From positions 137,256,841 through 137,320,840 of the forward strand of contig NC_133932.1 in NCBI RefSeq assembly GCF_031877795.1: 64,000 nucleotides of DNA, written 5' to 3'. Within the stretch, counting starts at the first letter, position 1; each line of letters starts with the position of its first letter. The position numbers and the translations under genes were made by a program. The DNA comes from Strix aluco (lineage: Eukaryota; Chordata; Aves; Strigiformes; Strigidae). Shown in pieces: positions 1 to 15,300 of this stretch. The notes beneath the pieces were generated by a model. That model was not told the origin of the DNA, searched no databases, and saw only the letters and a list, made by a program, of their open reading frames with translations.

Positions 1-465
1 TTGAGCCCTGCTGAGCTGCCCAGCTGTGCCGGATTGCTGAGCACATTTGTGGCACGTTTGTGGCACCGTGGTGAGACCGAGCCCAGCCGAGCCGTGCCGG
101 AGAGCCGGGCACCCTCGTGGCACAAGGGCGAGCCCTGACGAGCCACCCGGCCGTGCCGGAGAGCCGTGCCTGTTCGTGGCACTGTGCCGAAGCTGATCCC
201 ACTCCCCGCACCCAGCTGAGGTGGGGGGCAGGGAGAGGCCCCCCCCGCCCTGGCCCACAGCGGGGGCGAGGGGCTGTAAACGCGGTGCTGCACCCACGCA
301 GCACTGCCTGCCCCCCCCCAGCCCAGCCAGCACCCTCCAGCAGGAGCCAGGTGCAGGTCCCAGCACCCCGACTTCCCGCAGCCCACAACGGGGACCCCCC
401 TGCTGCCAAAGAGCCGGGTTGGGGGGGGGCCCATGTCGTGGCGGGGGCAGGGGGGCACTGCCCAC

Positions 466-3400
466 CTGTACAGCCAGGAAATCGTCCTCATCGGGCAGGA
501 TGCGGTAGGTGTGGACGTGCTTCTGATACCTGCAGGCAGCGGAGGGGGGTGTCAGGCAGAGGATGCCGGGGGCGTGGGCAGCATCCCCCCCCTGCCTGCA
601 TAGCTCCCCAAAACCCGGGGGGGGACACCAGGCACCCGTCCTGTGGGATCCCGAGACCACCAGCTGGGCACAAGCATCCGCAGGGAGAGCACCAGTACCA
701 CCATTACCTATGGCATGCAATGAGTTGCCAGGTCTCAGCCCGGTTCCTGTGGGGTGCTGGGGGGCCCAGGTGGGTGCTGGGGGGTTCAAATGGGTGCTAG
801 GGGGCCCCGAGTGACCCCCCCCTGCCACTTGCTCCAATGGAGACCCCACAATTGATACCCCCCTGTCCCCCATCCCACGTCATGGTCCCAGCCCCGCTGC
901 CTGTCGGTGAGCCAGAGCAGGCATCCCCTGCCCGCAGTGCAGGCAGGAGCAGGCAGGAGGAGGCAGGAGCAGGCAGCCGCTGGCAGCCAGGAGGCCAGGA
1001 AACAATTTATTTTTCAATGGAAGCTCACAGGAACCAGGGACGCGATCCCGGGGCAGGGGGTGACAGGCGGCGCTGAGAGACGGGGTGCCGACGCCAGCGG
1101 GCGCAGCAAGCAGGACCAGGAGCCCCCCGTGTGTCCCCTCCCCATCCCCTCCGCAGCAGGGGGGACATCCGGAGCCAGGGGACACCGGCACAGCCAGACC
1201 CAGCACCCCCGGTGCTGGTGGCAAAGATGGTGGCTCCTCAGTTGGCCTCCGGCCACGGGGCTCGTGGAGGTCACCGGGAGCAGAGCAGTGGCTGTCACCA
1301 CGCCAGGCTGAGGTGTCCCCTGCCCTGGTGGCACCCCGCCGTGGGGCTGGGGGACCAGGGCCAGGCAGTGTCCCCCTGCCACCATGCCGTGCCAGGTTCT
1401 CCGGTGCCATCCTGCTCCTCACAGCGCCGGGTCCCCCAGTGCCACCCACAGTGACGGGTCCCCCAGTGCCACTCACTCCCCACAGCACCAGGTCCCCTGG
1501 TGTCACCTCACAGTCCTGAGTCCCTTGATGCCACACCCTCCCCATGATGCCAGGTCCCCTTGTGTCACCCCACAGCATCAGGTCCCCCCCCAGTGCCATC
1601 CCACAGCACTGGGTCCCTCAGTGCCACCCCCTCCCCACAGCACCAGGTCCCCTGGTGTCACCCCACAGCTCTGGGTCCCCCAGTGCCACCCCATAGTGCC
1701 AGGTCTCTTGGTGCCACCCCCTCCCCATGATGCCAGGTCCCCTGGTGTCACCCTACAGCATCAGATCCCCCCCCAGTGCCACCCCCTCCCCACAGCACCA
1801 GGTCCCCTGGTGTCACCCCACAGCGCTAGGTCCCCCAGTGCCACCCCCTCCCCAGAGTGCCGGGTCCCCCGGTGTCACCCCACAGCATCAGGTCCCCCCC
1901 TGGTGCCACCCCCTCCCCATGGTCCCGGGTCCCCCGGTGTCACCCACAGCATCAGATACCCCCACAGTGCCACCCCACAGTGACGGGTCCCCCAGTGCCA
2001 CCCCCTCCCCACCGCACTGGGTCCCCCTGTCACCCCACGGCATCAGGTGTCCCCCCCAGTGCCACCCCACAGCACCAGGTCCCCGGGTGTCACCCCACGG
2101 TGCTGGGTCACCCTGTGCCACCCTGCTTCCCACAGAACTGGGTCCCCATCCTGACTCCCCGCCCCCCCCCCCCCCAACTCCTCCTGCCCCCCACGGCATG
2201 AGCATCCCCCCATGGGCTCCAGAAATGGGATCCCCCATTTCTGCCTCCCCCACAGCCACTATTGCACCCCAGCACCCCGGGGGGGCAGCACCTGCTTGGG
2301 GCTGCTCCTGGGTGCCCCAATACCCAGCCAGGGGTAATGGGGAACCCCCAAACTTGGGAGGGGGGGTCTGAATGGGAACCCGCTATGGGGGGCTGTATGG
2401 AAAATTCTGCTGGGGGGGGGGGGGGGGCAGGGAGGGGGGTCCATATGGGAAACCCCCACTGAGGATCTGGGGGGTCCCCAACTCAAAGGAATCCTCAAGG
2501 GGTCAAGATGGGAGACCCCCAACTGGTGTCAGGGGGCTCTGTATGGGGACCCCCAGTTAGGGGGATTGGGGGGGGGCACAGAGACACCACCAGCCGGGGG
2601 GGGCCACAAAGGGTCTCTGTGGGAAGCCCTAAAACACAGTTGGGGTCTCCATAGGGGGGGTGACATGGGGGGGGGGCAGTGCATGAAGAACCCCAGCACA
2701 GGGTCAATATGGGGACCCCCAAATTGAGGGGAGCCCATAGAAACCCCACTTGGGGGGAGGAGCACGGGGGGGCCCTATGGGGACCCCCAGCACAGGGGTC
2801 AGTACAGAGGACCCCAACTGGGGTGTGGGGGACCCCCACAAGCGCCATCCCAGGGTGGGGGGGGCAGGGGTGTGCCCAGCCCCCGCTCCTCTGGCAGCCG
2901 CTACTTTGGTGATTAATCCCGGGGGGGGGGCCGGGGAGCGCCGGGGCTGCCGGCACAAAGAGCCATTATGTGGGAGCGCGGCCGCCGGCCAGCGCCCCGG
3001 CTCCCCGCCGGCTCCGCCGCGCCAGCCGGCATCACCGGGACACCCCCCCGTCGCCAGTGTCCCCCAGGAGGGGGCCACCCACCACCCTCCTCCACCAGCA
3101 CCCCGGCGGGGAGCCAGGATGGGGGCCACGGTCGCCCACCGGCATTCCTTGGGGTGCCACCGCCGTGTGCCAGCCCCGGCGAAGCCCGGCCGTGCCGCGG
3201 CGCGTCGGCGGGAGGGTTAAAGGAAGACGGCGCTGCCGGGATCCCGCCGCAGTTCCTTTTCCTCCTCCTGCCCCCGCAGCTATTTTTAGGCCACCGAGGA
3301 GACCAACAGCCCCGGCCACCCCCACGCCGGCTGCTCGGTGGGACCGCGGCACGATCCTGTCCACTGCCCAGGCGGGGACCCTCACCGGCGCTCACCGTGG

Positions 3401-5097
3401 CATCCCCGTGCCCTCGCTGAGGGGTCCCAGCCCTCGCTGCGGCCACGCGGCACCCGCGGCTGGTGAAAAGCCATCACCGGGCCCCGGGCGGCCTGGCAGG
3501 GCCAACGGCGTGGGGGGGACACCGGCCTCCGAGCCGGGGACACCGTGTTAGCACCGCTGGGCCGAGAGCCCCCGGCTGCATCCCCCAGTGCCCCCAGCAC
3601 CGTCGGTCACCGGTACTCGCGGGACCTCGCCACCCCGGCTTCGCGGCGGGGAGCCGTCGGCCACGGCCATGCCAGCGTGGCTGGGAAACCGAATTTGCAC
3701 AAGCCACCGGCTACGGGGAATGAGGACGGTGCCACGGCGGAGGCCGCGTGCCCTGCACCGGCACGGCACACGGCACAGCCCCGGGGCAGGCCGGGTCCCG
3801 GCGGATTCCCGGTTCTCCCTCACTTGCCGTACGGAGCCGGCGGCTACCGGCGCCTTTTGGGGTGCGGAAAAGCCTCATTTCGAGGTGCCCTGGTGACCGC
3901 ACCGCCCCACAGCCACATCAAGGTGCCGGCGCACCTCGGCACGAGGGCCCCGGGGCCGCGGTGACGGGGACGGCTGCCCCGGTGCCACCGCGTGCTCAGC
4001 CCCGGGGCCTGCGGTCGCTGGGCAGGGGGTGGCAGCAGCCCGGGGACCCCCGGGGCTCACCCGTGACCCAGCACCAGCCAGCGTCGCCGCAGGAGCCCCC
4101 CAGTGTCATGTCCCCCCCCCAGTCGCATTGTCCCCCCTCTCCCCCAGCCCCCAGTGCCCCCCAGTCCTTCCAGCCCAGAGCGGGTGGCCCGGCCCCCCCA
4201 CAGTGTCCCCCTGCACCCCCCCAGTGTCCCCATGCCCCCCCAGACTCCGACCTGCCCACTCCCCATCCCCCCACTCCCCCCCCCAGTTCTCAGTCCCCCC
4301 CATAGTGCTGGTGACCCCCATGTCCAGTGTGCCCCCCCCAGACACCCTGCCCATGTCCCCCCATGCTCCCCCTGGTACCCCACCAGTGCTCCCCCCAGTG
4401 CACCCCAGGATCCCCCCCGGTGCCCCCCCAGACACCCCCAATGTCCCCTGGTGCTCCCCCACATCCCTCCCAGCACCCCCCTGGACCCCCCGCTGGTCCC
4501 CCAGGATCTTCCAAAATCCCCCCTGGACCCCCAGATCTCCCCCAGACCCCCACCAGTACCCCCCCCCTTCCCGTACCTCCCCCATTGCCCCCCCGCTGCT
4601 TCCCTTAACCCCCCCGGAGCCCCCCTCGACCCCCCTGGTGCTCTCCTCACACCCCCCTCATTGCCCTGCCGGTGCCCCCCAGGACACCCCACTCCTGCCC
4701 CCCCAGACCCCCCCCCAGTGCACCCCCCTCCCCGTATCTCCCCTATTACCCCCCACAGACCCCCCCAGTGCCCCCCCTCCCCGTATCCCCCCTGTTACCC
4801 CCCCGGTCCTTCCCTTACCCCCCTCCGGTGCCCCTCCCCGCTGCTCCCCCTCCCTCCCGGTGCCCCCCCCCGGGTCTTCCCCCGGGTCCCCCGCGGTGCC
4901 CCCCCCGTGTCCCCCCCCACTCACAGCAGACACAGCGCGTAGGCCCCCGCCACGCTCTCGCTGTCCCGCACCAGGAAGCTGCCGTCCCGCCCGGCCCGCG
5001 CCAGCTGCTCCTCGGCGGCGGCCCGGCTCAGGTCCCGGTGGTACCACGGCGGCACCGGCACCGGTACCGGCCCCCCCGCGCCCCCCGCACCCGCCAT
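466..5097 (-). CDS. INPPL1: INPPL1 (SHIP2), first two coding exons, partial
   Basis: SH2-domain inositol 5-phosphatase, which removes the 5-phosphate of PI(3,4,5)P3 at the plasma membrane and dampens PI3K/insulin signalling. Coding exon 1 is 5097-4925 and exon 2 is 529-466 (173 + 64 nt, 79 codons, phase 2 between them); the gene continues beyond the left edge. Seen directly: the start ATG at 5097, a Gly/Pro/Val-rich leader of about 16 residues, then WYHRDLSR and GSFLVRDSESVAG. The second is the SH2 FLVRxS signature with the phosphotyrosine-binding Arg. Exon 2 continues with YQKHVHTYRILPDEDDFLAV. Both exons have good splice sites (GTGAGT, GTGGGC). The match to remembered human SHIP2 is close, and the leader tells it apart from INPP5D. 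The phosphatase domain is not in the window. The 4.4-kb intron is packed with GC-rich tandem repeats. Confidence 0.95.
1400..2155. repeat. Minisatellite in INPPL1 intron 1
   Basis: About 750 bases of degenerate tandem repeat. The core is roughly 28-31 bases long, of the form CAGCACCAGGTCCCCTGGTG followed by TCACCCCA or CCACCCCCTCCC. Copies vary by substitutions and small indels. Open frames across it are proline/serine/histidine repeats created by the absence of stops in the unit, not genes. Confidence 0.85.
2300..2870. repeat. G-rich simple and degenerate repeat tract in INPPL1 intron 1
   Basis: G-runs on the plus strand alternate with short GACCCCCA-type blocks (for example GGGGACCCCCA). 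They make a loosely periodic tract of about 570 bases in which one strand is almost free of T. No coding signal was found. The remainder of this intron (2900-4080) is CpG-dense unique sequence with no gene that I can recognise. Confidence 0.6.
3280..3289. promoter_or_regulatory. Perfect MEF2-type site in INPPL1 intron 1
   Basis: CTATTTTTAG matches the MEF2 consensus CTA(A/T)4TAG exactly. It is one of very few AT-rich decamers in a CpG-dense kilobase about 1.6 kb inside the intron. The sequence match is seen; function as an intronic enhancer is inference. Confidence 0.4.
4090..4924. repeat. C-rich low-complexity tract next to INPPL1 exon 1
   Basis: About 830 bases made of C-runs of 4-9 broken by CAGTG, CAGAC and CCTGG-like spacers, ending at the exon 1 donor. 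The minus strand is G-rich, so the INPPL1 pre-mRNA carries dozens of G-runs that could form quadruplexes. Long proline-rich open frames here are artefacts of composition. Confidence 0.7.
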
Positions 5098-6264
5098 GCT
5101 CCGCTACCGGGGCCGCGCTCCGCGCTGGGCGGGCGGGGGCAGCACCGGGGAAAGGGTTGGGGAAGGAGGGGGGGGGGAGGTTGGGGGGGGCGGGGAGAAA
5201 CGGGGAAGGGGGAGGAGGGAGGAACCGGGAGGGAGGCGGGGAGAAGCGGGGGGCGGTACTGGGGGGGCGGGGAGCACTGGGGGGGTGCACTGGGGGGACG
5301 GGAACAACCGTGGGGGGAGCACCGGGGGGACGGGCAGTACCGGGGGAGGGGCACAGAGGGGCGGGGAGAACCGAGGGGGCGGGTAGTACCGGGGGAGGGG
5401 GGCACCGAGGGGGCGGGGAGCAGCGGGAGGGGCGGGCAGTAGCGGGGGGGGGGGGCACCGAGAGGGAGGGCAGTACCGGGAGGGGGGCACCGGGGGAGCG
5501 GGGAGCGTCGGGGATCCGGCAGCAGCACCGGGGGCAGCGTCTGGGGGGGCACCGGGACAGCAACGGGGAACCGGAGGGGGGGAACTGGAGGGGGGGGGGG
5601 GAGGGGCAGGCAAACCGGGCCGAGCCGAGGTCAGGAGCGAGCACGGGGATCGGCGGACACCGGGGGGGGGCGGGGGGGGGCCGCGAGGGGGGCCAGGCCC
5701 GGGGCTCAAAAACGGGGGCGCACGGCGCAGTTTGGCCGAGGAACGGCAGCACCGGGGGAGGGGGGGGGCTGCACCCCGCTTTGTCTGGACCAGGGCACCC
5801 CTTCCCCCCCAGCCCGGGGCTGTGGGTGAGCCCCCCCCGAGGTGGGACACAAGGTAGGGGGGTGGCTCGGGGCCGGCAGCACCCCCCGACAGCCGGGGCA
5901 GGTCCCCGGGGTGTGTCCCCCCCTTTTCCCCATCCTTTCCCCAGTCCCACCCTGCACATCCCGGGGTGCCAGTGACCCCCCCACACTCCAAGAACTGTGT
6001 TGGGCCCTGGGACACCCCCAGGGAGTCCCGTGTGTGTCCCCCCTCTCTTGTCCTGGTGGCGGGGAGCCCCACATCCCCCCACTTTGCTGGGCATGACGTT
6101 TCGGGGGGCTCTGCCACGCAGCCCGGTGGGTCGGCACAGAGAAACGGGGGTGACGTCCTGCTTCATCCCCCCCCCAAAAGGAGGTGTAGGACCAGGTTCC
6201 CCCCTCCAATCCCACTGTGTCCCCCCAGCCCCATGGCACCCCAAAACCAAGCAGGGCAGGAGCG
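5098..6264. promoter_or_regulatory. INPPL1 promoter CpG island and INPPL1-FOLR intergenic region
   Basis: This stretch lies between the INPPL1 start codon and the FOLR polyadenylation signal. The half next to the ATG (about 5100-5700) is an extreme CpG and G-run island with tandem blocks resembling GGGGGCGGGCAGTACCGGGG at about 5240-5540. No TATA box is seen, which fits a CpG-island promoter on the minus strand. From 5780 to 6260 the sequence is ordinary GC-rich DNA with no gene. Confidence 0.55.
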
Positions 6265-6270
6265 TTTATT
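6265..6270 (-). terminator. FOLR polyadenylation signal
   Basis: AATAAA on the minus strand, 118 bases past the folate receptor stop codon. No other canonical signal lies between. Confidence 0.75.
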
Positions 6271-6387
6271 CACCAGCCACACGCTGGGGAGGGAGGGACA
6301 CACACCCCCACAAGGCGGCTGGTGCAGTTTGGGGGTGTCCCATGGGGGGGGCACAGCGCAAAACCTGCCCCCCCGCCCCCCAGCAGC

Positions 6388-7710
<1,323 letters not shown>

Positions 7711-8269
7711 CGCTCTGCGGGTGGCAACGGCGCGGGGGGGGGGGGTCAGGGCGGCGGCACCGAGGACAAAGTGACACAGCGGTACCACCAGCCCCGGGAC
7801 CACCGGCGAGGGGGGGCTCGGGGCTCTTACCTGGGGGGTTGGCGGGTGCCGGGTGCCGCGGGGCGAGCGTGGCTCATCTCAAAGGTCACGGCGCGGCGCA
7901 ACCCTTGGCCACCGATCACGGGACGGTGCCCACCGCGGGGCACGGCGGGGCGGGCAGCGCCCGTGGGTGCGCGGAGGGGACAGGACGTCGCGCCCCGCGG
8001 CCTCGGTGTGTCCTGGGTTGAACCCCCCCCACCCTCCCCCCCCCACCTCGCCGCGCCCCGGCGTGGAGCTGGGATTCGTCCTCCCGGCGCCGGGCTGGGG
8101 CCAGCGCCCGCCAAAATCCACTCGGGGATGTTTTTCCTTCCCTCCCGGGGGGGGGCCGGGCACGGCGGGGAGGTGGCCCCACGCCCCGACACCAGGATGA
8201 GGGGCAGGATCTGACGCCCCGATACTGCAGGGTCCTCAGGGATGCCCTGGGGGGGAGACGACACACACA

Positions 8270-11109
<2,840 letters not shown>

Positions 11110-11315
11110 CGCGGCGGGGGGAGGTTCCACACCCCCCTCCCCACAGCCCCGGGGGGGGCAGTTTGGGGAAACCCCTCCTGCCGCGGCCGCTCTGGGGGGG
11201 CTGCGTGGGGCAGGGGGGGGGGTGAAACCCCCCGGGATGGGGCCGGAGAGACGCTGCCAGTGAAGTGCGGGGAGGCATGAGCTATTTGGTTTTTTTCTTT
11301 TTTTTTTTTTCTCCA

Positions 11316-11321
11316 AATAAA
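11316..11321 (+). terminator. ANAPC15 polyadenylation signal
   Basis: AATAAA about 207 bases after the stop codon, following a T-rich tract. It lies only 120 bases from the stop codon of the convergent TOMT gene. Confidence 0.8.
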
Positions 11322-11440
11322 CTCACTTTTCACACAAACAGCCCCCAAATCTGCACCACAGACCCTCAGAGCCTGTGTTTAGGGGTGAGGGGGGGCCCCC
11401 TGGCGCTCCCCCCACCCCTGTGAGACACGAACCCCCCGTC

Positions 11441-13752
11441 TCAGTGGTTCCCCACGTAGCAGAGCTCGGCGATGCCGTCGGGGATGGCGCGGAAATACTC
11501 CAGGCTGGCGCGGTGCACCCTGCAGTGGTATTTCCCGCAGGTTTTGGCGTACTGCAGGAAATGGGGGGCCCCGGGGAAGAGAACGTTATCGGCCAGGACG
11601 GTAGCCCCTGGGGCTAGCAGCTGGTGGGTCTCTAGTAGCTGCAGATCCCGCAGGTAGCAGCGTTTCCCGTGGTCCATGAAGACAAAGTCGGCCTTTGCCA
11701 GGCCATGCTGCGCCCGCAGCCGGGGGATCACCTCCTCCGAGGGGCCCACGATCAGCTCCACCTGCACGTGGGGCCCTCCGGCTCAGCCCTGGGGTTTTGG
11801 GGGGACCCCACCCACCCACCTGCTGGCTGCCACGCCGGTGCCCCAGGGAAAGGATTTGGCTTTTTCCTTCCCGGCTATCGCGTGGTTCCACGGCGTGGAG
11901 GGGCCCCCCCAGCCCTTTTCCTTTCCCCCCTTGTCTCGCTTTACGAGCCGTGGGGCTGAGCCGGGCTTTGCCGCGGCGGCGCGTGGCACTCACCATCTGC
12001 TCGTCGAAGCCGGCCAGGCGGATGACTTTTTCGGCCACGGCGGCATGGCTGGGGTCGGGTTCCACGGTGTAGAGGCGGGCGCCGACGGGCAGCCCCTGCG
12101 CCAGCAGCACCGTGCCGTAACCGCAGTAGGTGCCCAGTTCCAGCACCCGCTGCGGCGCCCGCTCCCGTACCAGCCGCTCCACGATTCTCCCTGCCACGGC
12201 ACGTGGTCCTCAGCACCCCCATGACCCACCTCGGTGCCCCCCACACCGTCTCCGGGCAGGGGGAAGGGTGCCGAGAGGGGCAGAGGGCACGGCAGGAGGG
12301 GCTGGATGGCTGCGCCAAAGCTCCCCGTGGCCCCAGCCGGCCTTGCCCGAGCCACCCGACCCTGGCGCTGCTGGGGGGACAGAGCCCCCAAAACGGTGCC
12401 ACGGCCACACCAGTGACTCCATGGCCACACCAGCAGTGCCAAGGGTGCCATGGCCACACCAGTGGTTGCACAGCTACACCAGCGGTGCCACAGCCACACC
12501 AGCAGTGCCACGGCTGTGCCAAGGGTGCCATGGCCACACCAGTGACACTATGGCCCCACCAGCGGTGCCACGGCTGTGCCAAGAGTGCCACAGCCACACC
12601 AGCAGTGCCACAGCTGTGCCAGCAATACCATGGCTATGCCAGCGATGCCATGGCCACACCAGCAGTGCCACAGCCGTGTCAACGGTGCCACAGCCACACT
12701 GATCGTGCCACAGCTGTGTCAACAGTGTCAGGGTCGTGCCAATGTACCGTGGCCACACCAATGGTGCCACAGCCATGCCAGGGCTGCCATGGCTACACCA
12801 ACTGTGCCATAGCCGTGCTGGTGGTGCCACGGCCACACCATTGGTTCTGTGGCCACGCCAATGATGCCACGGCTGCACCAACTGTGCCACAGCTGTGCAG
12901 ACGGTGCTATGGCCATACCAGCAGTGCCACAGCTGGGGTGATGGTGCCATGGCTGTGCCAGGGGTGCCACGGCCACCTCAATGGTGCCATGGCTGTGCTG
13001 GTGGTGTTGTGGCCATGCCAATGGTGTCATGGCCATGTCAACAATGCTACGGCCAGACCAATTGTGCCATGGCTGTGCCAATGGTGCTGTGGCCACGCCA
13101 GTGGTGCCATGGCCACGCTAACAGTGCCACAGCCATGCCAATGGTGCCATGGCTATGCCAACGATGATGTGGCCATACCAGCGGTGCCATGGCCATGCCA
13201 ACTGTGCCATGGCTGTGCCAGTGATGCCATGGCCACGCCAATGGTGCCACGGCTATGCCAACGGTGCTGTGGCCACACCAATGGTGCCACGGCCACGCCA
13301 ACAGTGCCACAGCCATGCCAATGGTGCCATGGCTGTCCCAGTGATGCCGTGGCCACGCCAACAGTGCCACAACAACATCAACGATGCCGCGGCCACACCA
13401 CCTGCACCACAGCTGCACAGTGGCCATGCCCGGCAGCGGGACACCCCCCCCTTCCCTCGCGCAGCGTGGACGGGCGAGGGTCGCACTGACCTTTGATGGG
13501 CCCGACGCAGCTGAGGTGCTCGCAGTAGTAGCTCCACTGGTCGAGGGTCTGGAGGACGTGGCGGGGGTCGCCGGGGATGGCGTGGGCCAGCAGGTACTGG
13601 AAGGCGCGTTGCTCCCGCGGCACGCCGGTGAGCCGGTCCCGTAGCCACGCCACCAGCACCGCCCGGTACAGCAGCACCAGGTAGTGCCGGTACCGGATCA
13701 GGAGGGTGATGAGGAAGGGGAGGAAGGCCAGGGCGATCGCCGGTGACACCAT
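11441..13752 (-). CDS. TOMT: TOMT, transmembrane catechol-O-methyltransferase
   Basis: SAM-dependent O-methyltransferase related to COMT; in vertebrate hair cells it is needed to deliver mechanotransduction channel subunits, and human mutations cause DFNB63 deafness. Three coding exons: 13752-13491, 12190-11994 and 11761-11441; 780 nt give 259 residues. Seen: an N-terminal hydrophobic anchor ([18 protein letters not shown]), [19 protein letters not shown], the SAM-binding motif [70 protein letters not shown] and [20 protein letters not shown]. The Met-Val start differs by one residue from the human Met-Ser-Pro start. In mammals this unit is spliced to LRRC51 as LRTOMT; I could not find LRRC51 here. 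The first intron holds a large 20-base minisatellite. Confidence 0.95.
12395..13415. repeat. 20-base minisatellite, about 50 copies, in TOMT intron 1
   Basis: A strikingly regular array of a 20-base unit resembling GGTGCCATGGCCACACCAAT, alternating with a GGCTGTGCCA-type variant. It holds its 20-base register for about 1 kb, with only one copy that I saw to be a base short. The unit has no stop in several frames and 20 is not a multiple of 3, so long spurious His/Trp/Cys-rich open frames run through it on both strands. Confidence 0.95.
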
Positions 13753-14940
13753 TGGGAGGGGGGGAAGGGGTGAGGCTGTGGAAAGGGGCCCCCCCATGAG
13801 TGATGCTGAGAGTGCAGTGGGGGGAGGTCAGCCCACTGGTGTCATGAGCTGGCAGTGCTCTGCACACCCCCCCACACCCCCCGGGTTCGCCTGGCCCCGG
13901 CGTGCTCTGGGGGTCCCCACACCGGGAGCTGAGGGGTGTTGGGGGACACACACACACTGGCCAGCACAGCCCCTTGCCCCCCCCCCCCCCCCCCCGCCCC
14001 CAGCTTTGGCCCAGTTTTGCTGCCCCTGTGCCCCAAAACCTGCACCCCAAAACTGGTACCCCCCACCCTGAGTGGCTGGGGGCCCCCAGGCGCAGCGAGG
14101 GGCTGGGGCCGGGGGGTGGCACCTACCTGTCCCCACACTGCAGGCAGCAGACAGGCAGCAGGCAGGGAGCAGGCAGCAGGCAGGCGAGCCGGGCTGCCAA
14201 CTCAATTATTGATGGTGTCACCTCAGCCGCCACCAGCACCGGCTCTGGTTACGGGGCTGAGCGGGGCTGGGGGAGGGGTCCAGGGACTGGGGCCTCATAC
14301 TGGGAGCTGGGGGCTTGATACTGGGACTGGGGGCATGAAACTGGGAGCTGGAGTTCTGTCACTGGGGTGGAGTCCCGATAGTGGGGCTGGGGTCTTGCTC
14401 CTTGGGTGGGGCCCGATCCTGGTGCTGGGGAGCACCCACCAGAGCCAGGGGGTGGCAGCTGGATTGTGGGGCTGGATTTGGGGGTGGGGGTGCAGATGTT
14501 AGGCGGGGCTAGATGCTGGACTGGGGGTTGGGTGCTGTGCTGTGGGGTGGGTGCTGGGCTCAGGGAGCCCCCCCCCCCTTCCTCCCCAGCCTGCCGTGAG
14601 CTCTGGGCTGGGGTATCCCTGCAGCCCCCTCCAGCACAGCGGGGATCAGCCCCTCTGCCTGCCGCCGCCCCCCCAAGCCGGAGTGAGGGGCTGAGCCCCA
14701 ACGAACTCACTGCAGTGAGGGGGGGGCAGGGGGGAATCCCCAGCAGGGGTGGGCACCTACTTGTCCCCCCCCCCCAGTGTCCCCCGTGGGGCCCCACCCG
14801 TGACCCTGCCCAGCCGGAGCGGCCATGGAACCCTGCAAGGGCTGCGCAGGGGGAGCACTGGGGGTACTGGGACACTGGGGGCACTGGGAGTATTGGGGGT
14901 ACTGGGGACATGGGGAGCATGGGGGGGGCACACACACACA
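13753..14940. other. TOMT-LAMTOR1 intergenic region
   Basis: No gene recognised. It contains a C-run at about 13977-13997, a CAGGCAG-rich patch at 14138-14190, and a short degenerate repeat of CTGGGGGC and ACTGGGA type units at 14285-14480. A CA/CT microsatellite begins at about 14929. The TOMT promoter, and any upstream noncoding exon, should lie here, but no element is clear. Confidence 0.5.
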
Positions 14941-14957
14941 CACACTCACTCACACAC
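14925..14957. repeat. CA/CT microsatellite upstream of LAMTOR1
   Basis: A run of ACACACACAC followed by CTCACTCACACACTCA. It ends at the first E-box of the LAMTOR1 promoter. Confidence 0.8.
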
Positions 14958-15300
14958 TCACGTGACCGTGCGCGCGCGGCCCCGGTCACGTGACGCAGCC
15001 CCGGGGGCGGGGCCGGCGCACCCACCTTTCCCCCTTTCCGCGCGCTGATTGGCTGCCGGTCACATGACGGCGCGCCTTTATGCGGGGCGGGGGAAGCCAA
15101 GCGCCCCCCCACGCCGTTGCCTCCCCATTGGCTGTCTCCGCCCACGTGTCTCGATGGCGGGTCACGGGGCCGGCAGTGGGCGGGACGCGGCCCCTCCTCA
15201 CCCCCCGCCGCCGCCACCGCTCTCACGTGACCGGGGCGGCCGGGCCCCTACCGGACACCGTAGCGGCGCCGCGCCCGGCCGGGCCCTGCTGCGCCTCGCC
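14955..15300 (+). promoter_or_regulatory. LAMTOR1 promoter with clustered E-box/CLEAR-like sites
   Basis: Five E-box-type sites occur within 275 bases upstream of the ATG: TCACGTGAC at 14958, GTCACGTGAC at 14985 (a perfect CLEAR core), GTCACATGAC at 15059, CACGTG at 15143 and TCACGTGACC at 15223. Two inverted CCAAT boxes (ATTGG at 15048 and 15127) and GC boxes lie between. CLEAR elements bind TFEB/TFE3, which are themselves controlled through the Ragulator complex that LAMTOR1 anchors. The sites are seen; the feedback is inference. Confidence 0.65.

Noticed and set aside
1005-1020. AATAAA on the minus strand inside INPPL1 intron 1 (1010-1015) as a premature poly(A) site
   Set aside because: A single hexamer with no supporting downstream element; not distinguishable from chance.
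4029-5975. Very long proline-rich then glycine-rich open frame (648 codons) on the plus strand
   Set aside because: It runs through a C-run tract, antisense across INPPL1 exon 1 and into a G-run island. Composition alone keeps it open, and it has no domain, splice support or conserved motif.
4658-6250. 530-codon open frame on the minus strand
   Set aside because: It overlaps INPPL1 exon 1 in another frame and is Gly/Pro/Arg low complexity; a shadow of CpG-island composition.
12203-13489. 428-codon His/Trp/Cys-rich open frame across TOMT intron 1, and others on both strands
   Set aside because: It is the translation of a stop-free 20-base tandem repeat. All frames look alike because the unit length is not a multiple of three.
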